This document shows positions 34,551 to 45,890 of a stretch of 64,000 bases of DNA, piece by piece. This DNA is from Clusia tigrina (Eukaryota > Arthropoda > Insecta > Diptera > Clusiidae). Both the position numbers and the translations under genes were made by a program. The DNA lies in contig OV050033.1 in assembly GCA_920105625.2 (NCBI GenBank), forward strand, positions 16,264,001 through 16,328,000, read 5' to 3'. The notes below the pieces were generated by a model that worked only from the letters and a program-made list of their open reading frames with translations, ran no database searches and was not told the DNA's origin. Position 1 is the first letter of the stretch, and each line of letters starts with the position of its first letter.

Positions 34551-35440
34551 CAGGATAGTGCACTCGAAGACCTTAGAAAGAGGATGACCTGATATAACAA
34601 TTTACATTCGCCTCTTTTCTTTTTCTTTTAAGGATACAAAAAAATTGCTTTCAAACAAATCCTCATGGATTTTCAGTGGAAAGGGGTGGAATTTTAGCAC
34701 CCTGAGATCTGCTCTTGCTGGGGTTGATCACTGCAATTTATAATCTAAGTCGTCTGATGTACGAGTATGTAGTTTCTTCACTTCTCTTGGAAGACCTTGT
34801 TTCGAATATTTCATGCGCTTCGACAGCGGTTCACAAAACAAACGGTGTCGTTTATATCCAGAAAATAATAAGTAAAAGTTTTTGTATGTAGGATATTTGT
34901 TCATACGCCTTTCAATATTAAGAGTGATTACTGCCTATTCCATTCGTCCTTTTGCTACTGCTTCCATTATCTTTACCAAAATTTAAGGACTTAAACCTTT
35001 GCGATTGGAGCGTTGATCTTTATACTATAGTCTACTAACGCATCCCTTGAATTTCTCTTGAGAAATAGTACTTCATTAGCGAAAATGTGAGTGGTGGATC
35101 CAGAGATTGAGGAAGGAATATTTTTGTTTTATATTAATTTCTATTTTGTTCCTTCGCTGACTTCTTGGAATGCTATTTTAGTATATTAAATCTTTTGGAT
35201 TTGCTCAAAGAGGGATTTGTTAATGGAACGCACGCACATACTAAACTCACGCAACTTGATTCCACTTGACTCTCTTCAACTTTCTGTTCAAACTCTGTTT
35301 CCCCTATACTCATCCCTATGCGAATCTCTCATCACAAGCACTGCGCATTTCCCATTTACCTTATTTTTCAAACATTACCATTGAGCTAACTTTGCTCTGC
35401 GATTTGTCAAAGGCGCGTAATCCTTTCAAATATTTAAATA
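34551..35440. other. Intergenic DNA, nothing recognised
   Basis: AT-rich sequence; TACTCGTA-type 8-mer on the minus strand at 34760-34767. No gene was seen. Confidence 0.35.
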
Positions 35441-36800
35441 AGCCATAAATAAATTTAATTTGCATAATGCGGCTCCGCTGCCCATGCATAAATCCCCCCT
35501 GAATACCTGATACCTGTGCTACATTTGGAGCAAATTCGTGCTTAAGCTGCGCTTTTCGCGCTCAACTCCTCGAGTCTGAGTTGGTTTTTTTTTGGGGGGG
35601 GGGGGTTCTTTTTTGTCAGGCATTTTATTGCAAAAGCGAGGCACGACATTTAAACCATTTTTGAAAAGAGATTAATTACCCACCTCTGGGCATGGCCGCC
35701 GCACAAACGTCGCTGCCACCAGGCGACACCGCCAATGAAACAAAGAAACAAATGAAGAAAAAGGCAAATCTAAGCCTAAATTTTGTAATCGACTGAGTCC
35801 AACTGTTCATATGGCGGAAAATGTGCCACCAGAGCGAGTGCGGCCGGGCGCAATCGAAATGTGCTTTTCACTCCTTTGCCACAGTGTTTAAGTATGATAA
35901 TTTCCCGGCAATTTGGCAGCAGGCTGCGATTGTGCGCGCACGCCATCGTGGAACTTTGTGCAGCACTCCGCACACAGCAGCGGCGCACTCGCAGACAAGC
36001 GCCTTCGGGACTGGCTCTGTGTGGCAGTCGAACAGAGCTCTATTTTAATAGGAGCCTTAAACGGTTGTCGATTGCCTAAAGACCAAAACACATACAAAGC
36101 ACATGCGCAGCAAGGCTCTTAAGTGGTATACACGATTTTTGCCAGCAGAGCTCACACAAAGAGCAAGCAGGGGAGGCCGAGGGACTTCAGCAATACGTGA
36201 ACTCTCCAACATGTCTCCTTTTAAGGCTTCAGGCAAAGGCTTTATACGCATATTAAAAGCTGTGATCCCACCATGCTTTTTATGTGTTTTGGCCGTAAAC
36301 ACAGCTTACATGGAGTTACCTGCAACATGCCGCCTTGGCTCATTTGCATGTGTTGCTTTATTGGCTTGTGTGCTGAAGAGGGAATATGGAGCACCTTATT
36401 GACAAACTGGCGACCATCAAATGGCCTTCCATTTTTGTTTTTGTTTTCGTGTTTTATGGTTGCCCTTTTTGGCACAAATTCCTGCCAGTCTGTGCTCAAG
36501 CAGGCCATACTCGTGTGTTATGCAATTCCTGCGGCCGAGAAAAGGAAAATTAATCATTTGACGCTTTGGTTACGAATGTAGCACGATTTTTGGTTATCCA
36601 GCCGCCAGTCGCCGGTCGCACAGCTTTGTTGTTGTGGGTGTAAATCGAGCGTGGAAACCATTTATGTAGAGGCACATTTCTTGACAAGTACTTTGAGTTA
36701 TTTCAAGTATTCGCAATTCAGTTTTTGCTGGTCTTTGTCAGTCCGAACTCATGGCAATTTCAAGGAAATGGAATGTGAAGCGATGCTTTGGTAGGTCATA
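35440..36800. other. Long non-repetitive island with a T9-G12 tract
   Basis: About 1.4 kb of moderate-GC, CpG-containing sequence without transposon similarity, one of the longest unique islands here. It includes a T9G12 homopolymer junction at 35585-35605. Nine overlapping open frames on both strands (35776-36581) have no recognisable domain, signal or splice boundaries and contradict one another. It may hold an enhancer cluster or an unrecognised noncoding exon. Confidence 0.4.
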
Positions 36801-37870
36801 ACTTATGCATAGAACTTTTTATAAGCCTTGCTTAGTCAGTGAAGCTGTAACCATGCTTGGAGCTGGACTGCATTTGCATATATCACATTATGGGCTGGTT
36901 TTGTGTGAGATTGTTTGCTTCCTTTAGAATCAACAGCCTACTTATGAACCCAGTCTGCAGGTGTGTGAAAATATCGGCCAAAAAACTGTTACTATCTCTC
37001 AATATTCATGTGTCATAATGACTCAGAGCTCAAACTCATTTCATCAAACGACCTCTCTTAATAAAGTAACACGCAATACTCAGCTGATAAGACATTGACG
37101 TCGTTGGCATGTAAACAAATAATCGCGAAGTGCGAAAGAGATAGTTACATGTACACCTTAACTATGAATTATAGTGGTGGCTCTCTTGTTGAACAGACTA
37201 TACGAGTATAACATGAAATTGTTGAACAGACTATATAGCATGAAATTTTCCTCGATTTCATCACAAAAGCTTTGTTCGTTTATTACCTAATATTAATATA
37301 CCCTAAAAGTAGGCAATGTTTTTGCGATGTGGATACTTTTTTGAATAGTAACTAACATAATTAATATCAAAATTTTGAGTATTCTTTTAAAATAAATAAG
37401 CCTACTTTTAGGGTGAAAATTTACCAACTAACAGACGATATCATCTTTGCAAGCTCTAAGAACATTGCTTAAGCATTATAGTCCCTTACAATATTTTAGG
37501 CATACTTTTATAAATTGTACAAAGCTTTATAAAATCACACAAGAGGCTCTGTAAAAACTCCATTGAACCTTTATAAGGACTATTAGAGTTTCTTATTTAA
37601 CTTCAATCTTTTCAATGAAGTTCTATAATGCCAATAAACGTTATTTGGTAGGTCGTTTTGCTACTCTTGATAAAGCTACGTGGATAATCTAGAGAACAGA
37701 GGTCTGCAACTGCATGGTACCATCTATTGTTCCAGTATTTCTTGGTTGTTCCACTGTAATAGTAGAAAGAGTATAAAGTATTCTCAGAGAGATTTTTTAC
37801 TGTACTGTGTAAATGAGAATTCAAATTTTGGTTCTCAATAGTAAGAGAAATATTCATAACACAGGTCATG
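36800..37870. other. Intergenic DNA, nothing recognised
   Basis: AT-rich sequence. The segment AAATTGTTGAACAGACTATA-like recurs at about 37189 and 37217. No gene was seen. Confidence 0.35.
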
Positions 37871-37879
37871 GTATTCTTC

Positions 37880-38880
37880 TTGGTTCTCCGCATGATTGAT
37901 GTTTCTCCTTATGATTGATGTTTCTCCTTATGCTTCTTGTTTCTCCTTGTGATTAAAGCTTCTCCTGTTCATACATCTCCTCTTCATACATCTCCTCTTC
38001 ATACATCTCCTCTTCATACATCTCCTCTTCATACATCTCCTCTTCATACATCTCCTCTTCATACATCTCCTCTTCATACATCTCCTCTTCATACGTCTTC
38101 TCTTCATACATCTCCTCTTCATACATCTCCTCTTCATACATCTCCTCTTCATACATCTCCTCTTCATACATCTCCTCTTCATACATCACTTCATGATTCA
38201 TGATCTCCCTTATGGTTCATGGTACTCCTTATAATTATTTCTTCTCCTCACGATTGATTCGTCTCCTCGTGATTGAGGCTTCTTCTCATGATTTATTCTT
38301 CTTGTAATGATACAGGATCTCCCTCATGGTCCATGCTTCTCCTCATAATTCATGCTTCTCTCATGATTGATGATTCTCCTTGTAATTGAAGCGACATCCC
38401 ATGATTGATGCTTCTCCTTATTATTCATGCTCCTCCTCATGGCTCATGCTATTACTCATGATGTTCGCTTCTCCTTCTGATTCATACTTGCCTTCATGAT
38501 ATATTCTTCTTGGAATGATACAGGATATCCCTCATGGTCCATGCTTCCTCTTTTGATTGATGATTCTCCTTATAATTGAAGCTTCTCCCCATGACTGATG
38601 AGTCTCCTCCTCATGGTTCATGCTGTTACTCATGATTGATGCTTCCTCTTATGATTCATGCTTCTCCTTCTGATTCTTGCTTCTCCTTCTGATTCTAACT
38701 TCTCCTAAAGATTCTTGCTTCTCCTAATGATTCATACTTCTCCTCATGATTCATACTTCTCCTTACGATTCATAATCTCCCTCATGATTCATGCTTCTCC
38801 TCATACTTATGTCTTCTCCTCTTGATTCATGTTACTCTTCGTGATTCATGTTTCTCTTCATGATTCATGATATATGATAT
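37880..38880 (+). repeat. ~1-kb diverged CTCCT-ATGATTCATG minisatellite enclosing a 15-bp array
   Basis: Imperfect 18-20 bp copies of TTCTCCTCATGATTCATGC run through the region on both sides of a much more regular block. In 37968-38187 the unit is exactly 15 bp (TCTTCATACATCTCC), about 14 copies with one variant copy at 38087-38100. The 15-bp unit appears to be a shortened derivative of the surrounding one. Both strands are open for 82-88 codons over the regular block (repeats such as MKRRC, YEEEM and HTSPL) purely because 15 is a multiple of three. Confidence 0.95.
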
Positions 38881-39480
38881 TTGATATTTGAGTAATAATT
38901 TCAAAAGTCTTTGAAGATGACTGGTAAGTGAATTTCTGTTGGTTTGAGTATTTAGTTATTAGCACCTGCTTCCAGATTTACTTTTTAATTGGACCAATTG
39001 CACCATTGAATGGATGAGCATGTATGCCAACGATGGTTCTGGAGATGAAGAAGAATTTCCAAAGATAATATCAGTTAGGCTCGGAATTCATTTCCTTGAA
39101 ACTGCTGATTTGTAATGTTGTTAAAGGCACACGATTCTAAAGATTGAAAGTATATAAAGAAACTTCGCTACTATTGTGTGGGATGTTATGCGATATTCTT
39201 CTGTTCAACTGAACGAATGAAGATCCTTAAAGTTGATCTCAAATTATTATTTACTAAGCCCTCTTTTCCGATCGTTCATCAAGTAGTTCCTTGAGTAGTT
39301 CTCGTATTTAAAATGATTTTATTTATTTCACTACCCAAGTCTCTGGAGCAGCCCTGATTATATTGCGTACCTTCTTATTAAGCCCCTCTTTTCCGATCCG
39401 TAGCCCAAGCCAAGAGTTTTAGTTATTTTTCCACCCGTCTCTGGAGCTGCACTGATCAAATTGGGTACCAAAATATTGCT
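38881..39480. other. Intergenic DNA with a small direct repeat
   Basis: The block AGCCCTCTTTTCCGATC followed by CCAAGTCTCTGGAGC-like sequence occurs at about 39257 and again at 39380. No gene was seen. Confidence 0.4.
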
Positions 39481-40120
39481 AAAGATCGAAAAAGTTCACC
39501 TCAGCGTTTCGCAAACTTATCAATCAGTCGCAGACCCATTTTTACTTGCAATTCATTAAAAACCAATTTGCAATTGTGAAGAATTTGGCATTTAATTGTC
39601 AAGTCTTGCGCGAAGCACGCCCTAATTTGCAGTCAACATCGAAGCCAGTAATTTTCGTACATTCAAAATGAGATTCGTCATTGTGGCGGCTCCATTAGCG
39701 GCAGTTAAAATCGAAGTGCGCCAAAGTCTGATTAATCATGCCTGTGGATTGGGTTATGACACAACTGTCATTCTCGACTGACTCGTGCCAGCACTTTGAC
39801 CTTACACCTTACCGCAGCACCGCTCCTGCTGCCACACATTCAGCAGTCTGCGCTCTTCCTCTATTGTCGTAGATTTTATCACGTCTTGGCATCTTTCGCA
39901 TTGCAATGCAATTTTATTTAGTTTGCATTCGCAGTTTTTAGTTGTTTCCAAAGGGCAATTGCATTGTTTCTTGGGTGTGGTAGTGATCAAAAAGAGGCGT
40001 AGATGCGAGTTTCCAGCGTAGTTGTTAAGTCAAGAAAGCGAAGACTCTGCTGCCATTGCGAAATTTTTGTTACTTTTCAGAGATGATGAATTCCGAATTC
40101 ATTCACTCACTGGGGGAGTG
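39480..40120. other. Non-repetitive island
   Basis: Moderate-GC unique-looking sequence without recognised genes or repeats. A 62-codon minus-strand frame (39990-39802) is Cys-rich but has no spacing that fits a known zinc-binding domain. Confidence 0.35.
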
Positions 40121-40599
40121 GATTTGCGGATTATACTCCGCAATTGATATTAAACATTTTTTTGGAATTTTTCTATACTGGAAGATTTGGAGGAATTTTT
40201 CAGAAAATATTTCATCGGTTCTTATTGAAAATGTATGCGATATTATCATAATCCTCTCTTTATAAAGCTCATTTACTTAGGGAGTTTTTTATAAATCCCC
40301 GCAGCAATTTTCCCTTTGGCATAGCGCTGCTTCTTGCTGCTACTTCTGATCATCTACGAGTATGAGGAAGTTCCTCAGTTACTTGGCCAAGATGCAGGTT
40401 GGGAAAACTGTCCGCCATGCGAAGGTCCCATTTACTGTATTTGAGGTATCGGTTATAGCTCTGCTACCCTTGAATCCAAAATGAACATTCATAAAACTTC
40501 AAATGGCTCTATCTTCTATACGGTGAATCCTACATCTATCAAAGTTTGCAAATTTCAAATCCTTCAAATGAAAATAGTTGCATCCTTCTTTAATTCTGT

Positions 40600-40836
40600 G
40601 TTCATCTCAAATGACTTTTGCAGGAGTTGCAAAGATGATGAGTAAGGATGTCCATGGAACACCTGATCTGTACGTGTCCAGTGCTGTCCGAAAAGAGAAA
40701 TGCTTTCCTGGGCTACTACTTCCTGGATTCCCTGCGGGACATTTCAAATAAAAAAATAGACCAATGGCCTTATCAAAAATCTGGGCATCTGTTAGAACTT
40801 AAAATCCAAATGAGAGCAATGCCCCAGACTCTCTAG
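40600..40836 (+). mobile_element. LINE C-terminal knuckle fragment, plus strand
   Basis: FCRSCKDDE (about 40618) followed after a stop by SMEHLICTCPVLSEKRNAF from 40648 gives the C-X2-C...H-X4-C knuckle. Then LGYYFLDSLRDIS corresponds to LGDYFLDFWEIS in the minus-strand LINE at 45354-44965, so both belong to one family. A single in-frame stop breaks the knuckle. No RNase H or tail is visible. Confidence 0.8.
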
Positions 40837-41132
40837 AAAAGGACTTTCGAAATATTTGAGTCTCAAACGAGCGAGGTCTCCTTTAACACCTTTAATGTCC
40901 CTTACTTTTGATACCGTTACACCTCCTTAACTAAGAGAACCTATTTATGTGGTGTATTATGAGTGCAATAAATATGATCTGAAAGGGTTCAGGTATTCTA
41001 AAATGCACCGAACCCAATGTCTCCTTTTCTCACTAAACAACTCCCTGAAATTTAATATTCAATGTGTTTAAGTCTCTGGAACAAAGGTTGAAATTTGAAC
41101 ATAACATTTCATTGTTCAGATATATATAATAG

Positions 41133-41330
41133 CCCTCTTGAGATATGTAATAACCCTTAAGATATAGAACAACCCTTGAGATATAAAATAACCCCTGAGA
41201 AATAGAATAATCCTTGAGATATATAATAACCCTTGAGAAATAGAATAATCCTTGAGATATATAATAACCCTTGAGAAATAGAATAACCCTTGATATCATT
41301 AATAACCCTTGAGATATAACTCTTGAGATG
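41133..41330 (+). repeat. 19-bp tandem repeat, about ten copies
   Basis: Units such as CCTTGAGATATATAATAAC and CCTTGAGAAATAGAATAAT, each 19 bp, alternate in part of the array, giving a 38-bp higher-order period. The minus strand is open over the array and yields a repetitive peptide, which is not called as a gene. Confidence 0.92.
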
Positions 41331-41704
41331 ATATGATGATATGAACTGCCCAAAGAGGCCAAGAAGAACAGTCCAAGAAGACTTCTATGCCAAACCATTC
41401 TAAATGTACGAGTTACGCCACTTTTAACTCTGGAACGAGACGAAGAGGCTCTAATCTTATGGTTCCACTTTTGGGGACACTCTTTTAATGAGTCTGCTTG
41501 GCAGCTGATTTAGAACAAGTTCAGATGAAGAAATGGAAAATTCTTTCGTTCAAGACTTGTATAAGTAAAATCCTGAATGTAAAAATCGCAAAGCCAAAAA
41601 GAAATTTCAAGTTCAAAACTAGTTATCGATGCAACAGTTTCCATCAAAGCTTCCTTATAATAAAAGGAGTTAAAAGTATGAAAACTGATTTGACTAAGGA
41701 AATT

Positions 41705-42326
41705 TAACTATTGTTGAAGCACCACTTACTGTCTGTTGAACAGTGGCTTAACAAATGGAGGATAAAGGTCAATGAACCTAAAGGTGCCTGCTTAACAATT
41801 GCCTTCAGGGAGGACCCTTAACATTTGCATTCAGGTGTCCCCCTGTTCACATCAATCAACAAAATATTCTACAAAGCTCTGACGAAAGTGCCTGGGAATC
41901 CACTAAGACAGCCGATTAACTTGGACTAAACACATTGACTCTAAGTGTGCTCACATCAAATTGAAACTCCATACCTTGAACTGGCTACTAAATAAGCATT
42001 CAAACCTTGCCTTAGCATGTAAGGTACTTATTTATACCAGTATCATTAAGCCTGTATGGACATATGGGACTCTATTATGGGGCTCCGCGTTTTCGTCAGA
42101 CAGGAAGAAACTTCAACGCCTCCAATTCTGATCATGATCACTGGTGCTCCATGGTATTTGAGGAACTTAAACATAAATATACCCACGATTGCAAATGAAA
42201 GAGTGAACACCTGCAAAACCTACGCTCTTAAATTTGAAAATCACCCGAACTGCTTGGCGAGGAGCCTTCTAGAGTTTCCCTCTACAAGACGCCTCAAAAG
42301 GATGGATAGTTTAGACCTGATTTAGT
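41705..42326 (+). mobile_element. Jockey-type LINE: C-terminal reverse transcriptase fragment
   Basis: The only reverse transcriptase piece in the window. In shifting frames: SVEQWLNKWRIKVNEPKGA (about 41729-41790), the thumb region after the YxDD motif of Jockey-clade LINEs. Next come LGIHLDSRLTW-like and LKLHTLNWLLNKHSNLALA (about 41960-42017), and VLIYTSIIKPVWTYGTLLWG (to about 42085). A further frame from 42056 gives APWYLRNLNI, then IPTIANERV, FENHPNCLARSLLE and RRLKRMDSLDL. All match the usual order of Jockey-type elements. The YxDD catalytic region and everything upstream are missing, as is RNase H. It contains several frameshifts and stops and is non-functional. Confidence 0.92.
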
Positions 42327-42481
42327 AAAGTCGTACTGCGTGCTGTGAAAGCACTAAATACTCCATGCAGTGGCTGAGGATGTTACCTAAGTATGTAAAT
42401 GTAGTCTGCAAGCTTAGAAGAATGTCTCTTAGTTTCTTGACAAAGAAGAAGGATTCATTATATATATAAATGGATGCAAAA

Positions 42482-42503
42482 CATTAGTGACTTATCACTA
42501 ATG
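42482..42503. other. Small perfect hairpin
   Basis: CATTAGTGA and its exact complement TCACTAATG flank a 4-nt loop (CTTA): a 9-bp stem. It could be chance. Confidence 0.6.
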
Positions 42504-42599
42504 ACAACTCATAAATCCAATACTGTTGCTTGCTTATTTGAATAAAGGGAATTGACAGAGATTTCTTGGTCCTAAGGACATTTAAACCCCTCTTAACAA

Positions 42600-43420
42600 T
42601 TTAAGCAGAGATAACTTCACAATTCTAGCGCTGCAAATTAGTAGAAATCTGGTTGCCGACCTCACTTCGGTTACTTATCAACCGCTGCTATTGCTCAGGC
42701 CCAATTTGAATTTATTTTTATTTATTGTGTAAAATGCAACATCATTTGTCATGTGTTGCACATTCGGCTACCACAATTGCCACTTTGCCACTACCACATT
42801 TTAAATGACATAATTTTTGTCGGTAATTTCGCTGCAGGCTGGAGCAGAATTTATGCTCGTTTGCGAATAAAGTGACAACCGTAAGTGACAATTTTTGTAA
42901 CGTAAAAATCTTTTTGACCATTTTGCGTCACCTGAAGTGGCAGCACAGTTAAGAAAAATGCTGGTGCCGTTCCGATATTTCGCGGTATGTGGGTCAAAAG
43001 TGGCAAAAGAGAAAAAATCACTTTTACTTTTCGATTCGTTGCAGAGTCGCGCCGGGACCAATCGCGCACAATGCCGCTAACAACGCTCGCATTTACCTAA
43101 GTTGACATTGTCATTTGTTCGCGGCTCATTATGAGAGCGAACATTTTATGAGCTTGTCAGCCGCAATTGAAGTGGTTTAATGAACGGCACTTTTTAATTT
43201 TTGTACTTTTCGAGTGGGTTTTTATGATTGAAATTACATTTTGAAGTGCTCGCCACGCGGTTGAGGCTTTGTTGGCCAACAGTTTCGGGCACTCGATGAG
43301 TTTGTCACCGACCAGCTAAGGTGGATAATAAAGACATTTGGGTGCCAAGTGCCAAATGGTCTACCGAAGGCCTGAGAGGAGCTTGGCAGCGAAGTCGCAT
43401 ATGTATTAAGATGCCAAGTT
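42600..43420. other. Non-repetitive island
   Basis: Moderate-GC sequence free of recognised repeats, with several ATTTGTCA and CAATTGAA words. Minus-strand frames at 42801-43069 have no domain. Candidate regulatory DNA. Confidence 0.35.
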
Positions 43421-43846
43421 GGTTTGGTGGATCAACTCATCTTCAGTTTCGCTTTTGGAACAGAATTATTACTTCCCTGGTATGATTTACTTTATAAGAG
43501 GGAGTCTGATTGACCATTATCAGTGATTCCTTATCCTAAAAAGTATTCGAAAAGTGAAGCATATCCTGAGAAGAAACCAAGAATCCAATTATTATTATTA
43601 TTAATACTTGAAAAACATTAACTTAATTTTATATTTTACAATATGGGGGGAGCACTAACTGCCAGGACCTTCAGCTCAATTTAAATAGAATTTGGCCCAA
43701 AGAGATTCCGCATTATGGCATGGTAAGCGGCAAGAGCATATAATCAGGTTCAGCTTCTGACTGAGCCAATTCAATCTACCAAGAAATATTTGTTAAATCC
43801 TTGTAAGACGAGATCTATCGGGATATTTTGGTATATCTTCGAGAGT

Positions 43847-44080
43847 ATTCCTTGTTATGTTAAAGATTCTTTTCTCATCCGGTATAGAATATATTTATAT
43901 GTCCTCTTCTCATGAGCGAAAAATATAACTACCTTGGATTCAAGGACATATCAAAATATTCTATACCTGATGAGAAGAGAATCTTTAGCATGATAAGGAA
44001 TTCGAAAGAGGACATGAGACCAGGATATATAGATATATTATATACCTGATGAGAAGAGAATCTTTAGCATGATAAGGAAT
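43847..44080. repeat. 46-bp inverted repeat plus an exact 40-bp direct copy
   Basis: 43847-43892 and 43956-44001 are reverse complements with about five mismatches over 46 bp, separated by 63 bp. A third copy at 44041-44080 is identical to 43962-44001 in direct orientation. The exact direct copy is a recent event on top of an older foldback. No flanking target duplication was recognised. Confidence 0.9.
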
Positions 44081-44964
44081 TGAGGACTGTTGCGCCAAAT
44101 ATTGATGTATCTACAAGTATCAAAGGTGTTCTAGAGTCTATAAAGAAGGAGTCTATAAAGAAATCCAGAACTATTCGTCTACTCTACTAACAATTTCAAT
44201 GTTACAATGGATTCTTTATAATTTCCCCACCGATTTTATGGAGATATAAGCCACGAACAATTCGATTTATCAATTGGAAATTCATGCAATTCAACTTTCG
44301 TCTAAGGCGAGGATAACAACATCCGAGCCTTTGAGGAAATTAAAGTACTCTCAGACCTGAACGCTCTCTTGTTTCGAATGAAGATATTATGAGACACCGT
44401 GAGACTGAGTTAATCTTATAACTATGAATTCTTCCTATAAACGTAAGGAATTTCCATATGTTCCTTCAGAATATCTCCCAACACGTGAGCCTCCTTCGGA
44501 TATTCGCCGGACTATCTTTAATCAGAAATAAGTTTTAAGAGGCTGCTAATATAAAGATCAGAATGTTGGAAATAGGTTAATGATGATTTTTATCGCAAGT
44601 TTAATGATCAGTTTTCTTTTGACTTTCCTCATCATCGGTATCCCGTATTAAAAATATAATCGCAGCAATTCTTCCCAGGATAATGGAAAGGAAAAATGTG
44701 TATCCTATGATCGCAGCAATTCTTCTCAGCACCAAGAGAAGGGAAAATATATTTCTTATGATTGCTGTGTTGGAAAAGAGTTCCATTGTTGATAGAATAG
44801 CAACCGAATATATCCCTCACATTTTTAGACAGCTTCTCTTTGACTGAATTCATATCGAATCCATTCCAATCTGAATCAATTCATAATCTAATAATTGAGC
44901 CTTTTGTTTTGTATATAGTAAAAACACCTCTCCTTGGCTGTACCCGATTCATGAAGTGATGTTC

Positions 44965-45354
44965 TGGTGGAGGATGGTAGGTAGGTAGGTAAGGCGGCCA
45001 CCCGAAAAGGGCGCACTTAGGCCAACATTGACCCTTTGTGACACCGCATGGGACAACAGGTCCCATCCCTTTCAAAGGTCCAGCCATTTGGAGCTTTTAA
45101 TGAAGCAGTTGATGGAGCTAATCTTTTTTTTGAGATATCTCCCAAAAGTCCAAAAAGTAGTCGCCTAGGAAAGTGCGCCTCCTTCTGGACAAAGCTGGAC
45201 ACCACAGGTGGAGGATGAATATGATTAAATTGGGAAATTCTTTAAAAAGGAGAAAATTATGGTTGACTTTACAGCAGCAATCACAAAAGTAGTCATTTTC
45301 GATACAAAATACATCCAAATAAGCGTTATTTTCTATGATAGTCTTCAAGGACAC
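44965..45354 (-). mobile_element. LINE 3' end with TACC tail, minus strand
   Basis: The minus-strand frame 45354-45118 ends with ILHLWCPALSRRRRTFLGDY and FLDFWEISQKKD, the C-terminal knuckle half and following block of a LINE. After the stop, the 3' UTR contains GTGTCACAAAGGGTCAATG at about 45040 and terminates in CCTACCTACCTACC (plus-strand GGTAGGTAGGTAGG at 44973-44989). It belongs to the same family as 40600-40836 (FLGDYFLDFWEIS versus FLGYYFLDSLRDIS). 5'-truncated. Confidence 0.85.
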
Positions 45355-45359
45355 TTGAG

Positions 45360-45890
45360 ACTAAAACTCATTACGTTATTTACGTGGCTTCTAGTCACTC
45401 TTTCGAGTATTTTGTTATATAGATGAAATAGTTTAAGCATATAAACCACTGGAAACTGTGGAAATATTTAAGAAATATATTACTAGATAAGGCTTGTGTG
45501 TCCTTTTTGTCCCTTGGTCCAACACAGATATATATTACAATGAATAAGGAAGCTATCTTACACCTCAGGGGTACTTAGGATGATAATCATAAGAAAATAA
45601 GCCACCTTTGCAGGTGTCTCCAGAATTTCAAAATCGAATTTCTTTTACTTTTACCTAAAAATAAATGGCATGACTGAGGTCTGAAAGGAATAATGACAAA
45701 AAAAAACGTGAACCTCTTCCAACAATTGGTGATCAATAACAATAAACGGGATCGAATTGCATGGAACCTACTTCAGTTACTACAGAAATATTCAAAAGGA
45801 AATCGCAAAAATGCGTCAAATCTAAGAACAGTTCGGCCAACAAAGGAAAGGAATTTTCATGTGTCAAAAAAGACAAAGTTACATGTAAAT
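45360..45890. other. AT-rich intergenic DNA
   Basis: No gene or repeat was recognised. Confidence 0.35.

Noticed and set aside
35776..36581. Cluster of nine overlapping frames of 69-102 codons
   Set aside because: They contradict each other on both strands and no domain, signal peptide or splice boundary is visible; explained by low stop density in a GC-richer island.
37968..38187. CRISPR-like array
   Set aside because: Contiguous tandem repeat without spacers in a eukaryotic genome; the same applies to the other arrays here.
37928..38203. Three open frames on both strands (MKRRC, YEEEM and HTSPL repeats)
   Set aside because: By-product of the 15-bp array; both strands are open over the same DNA.
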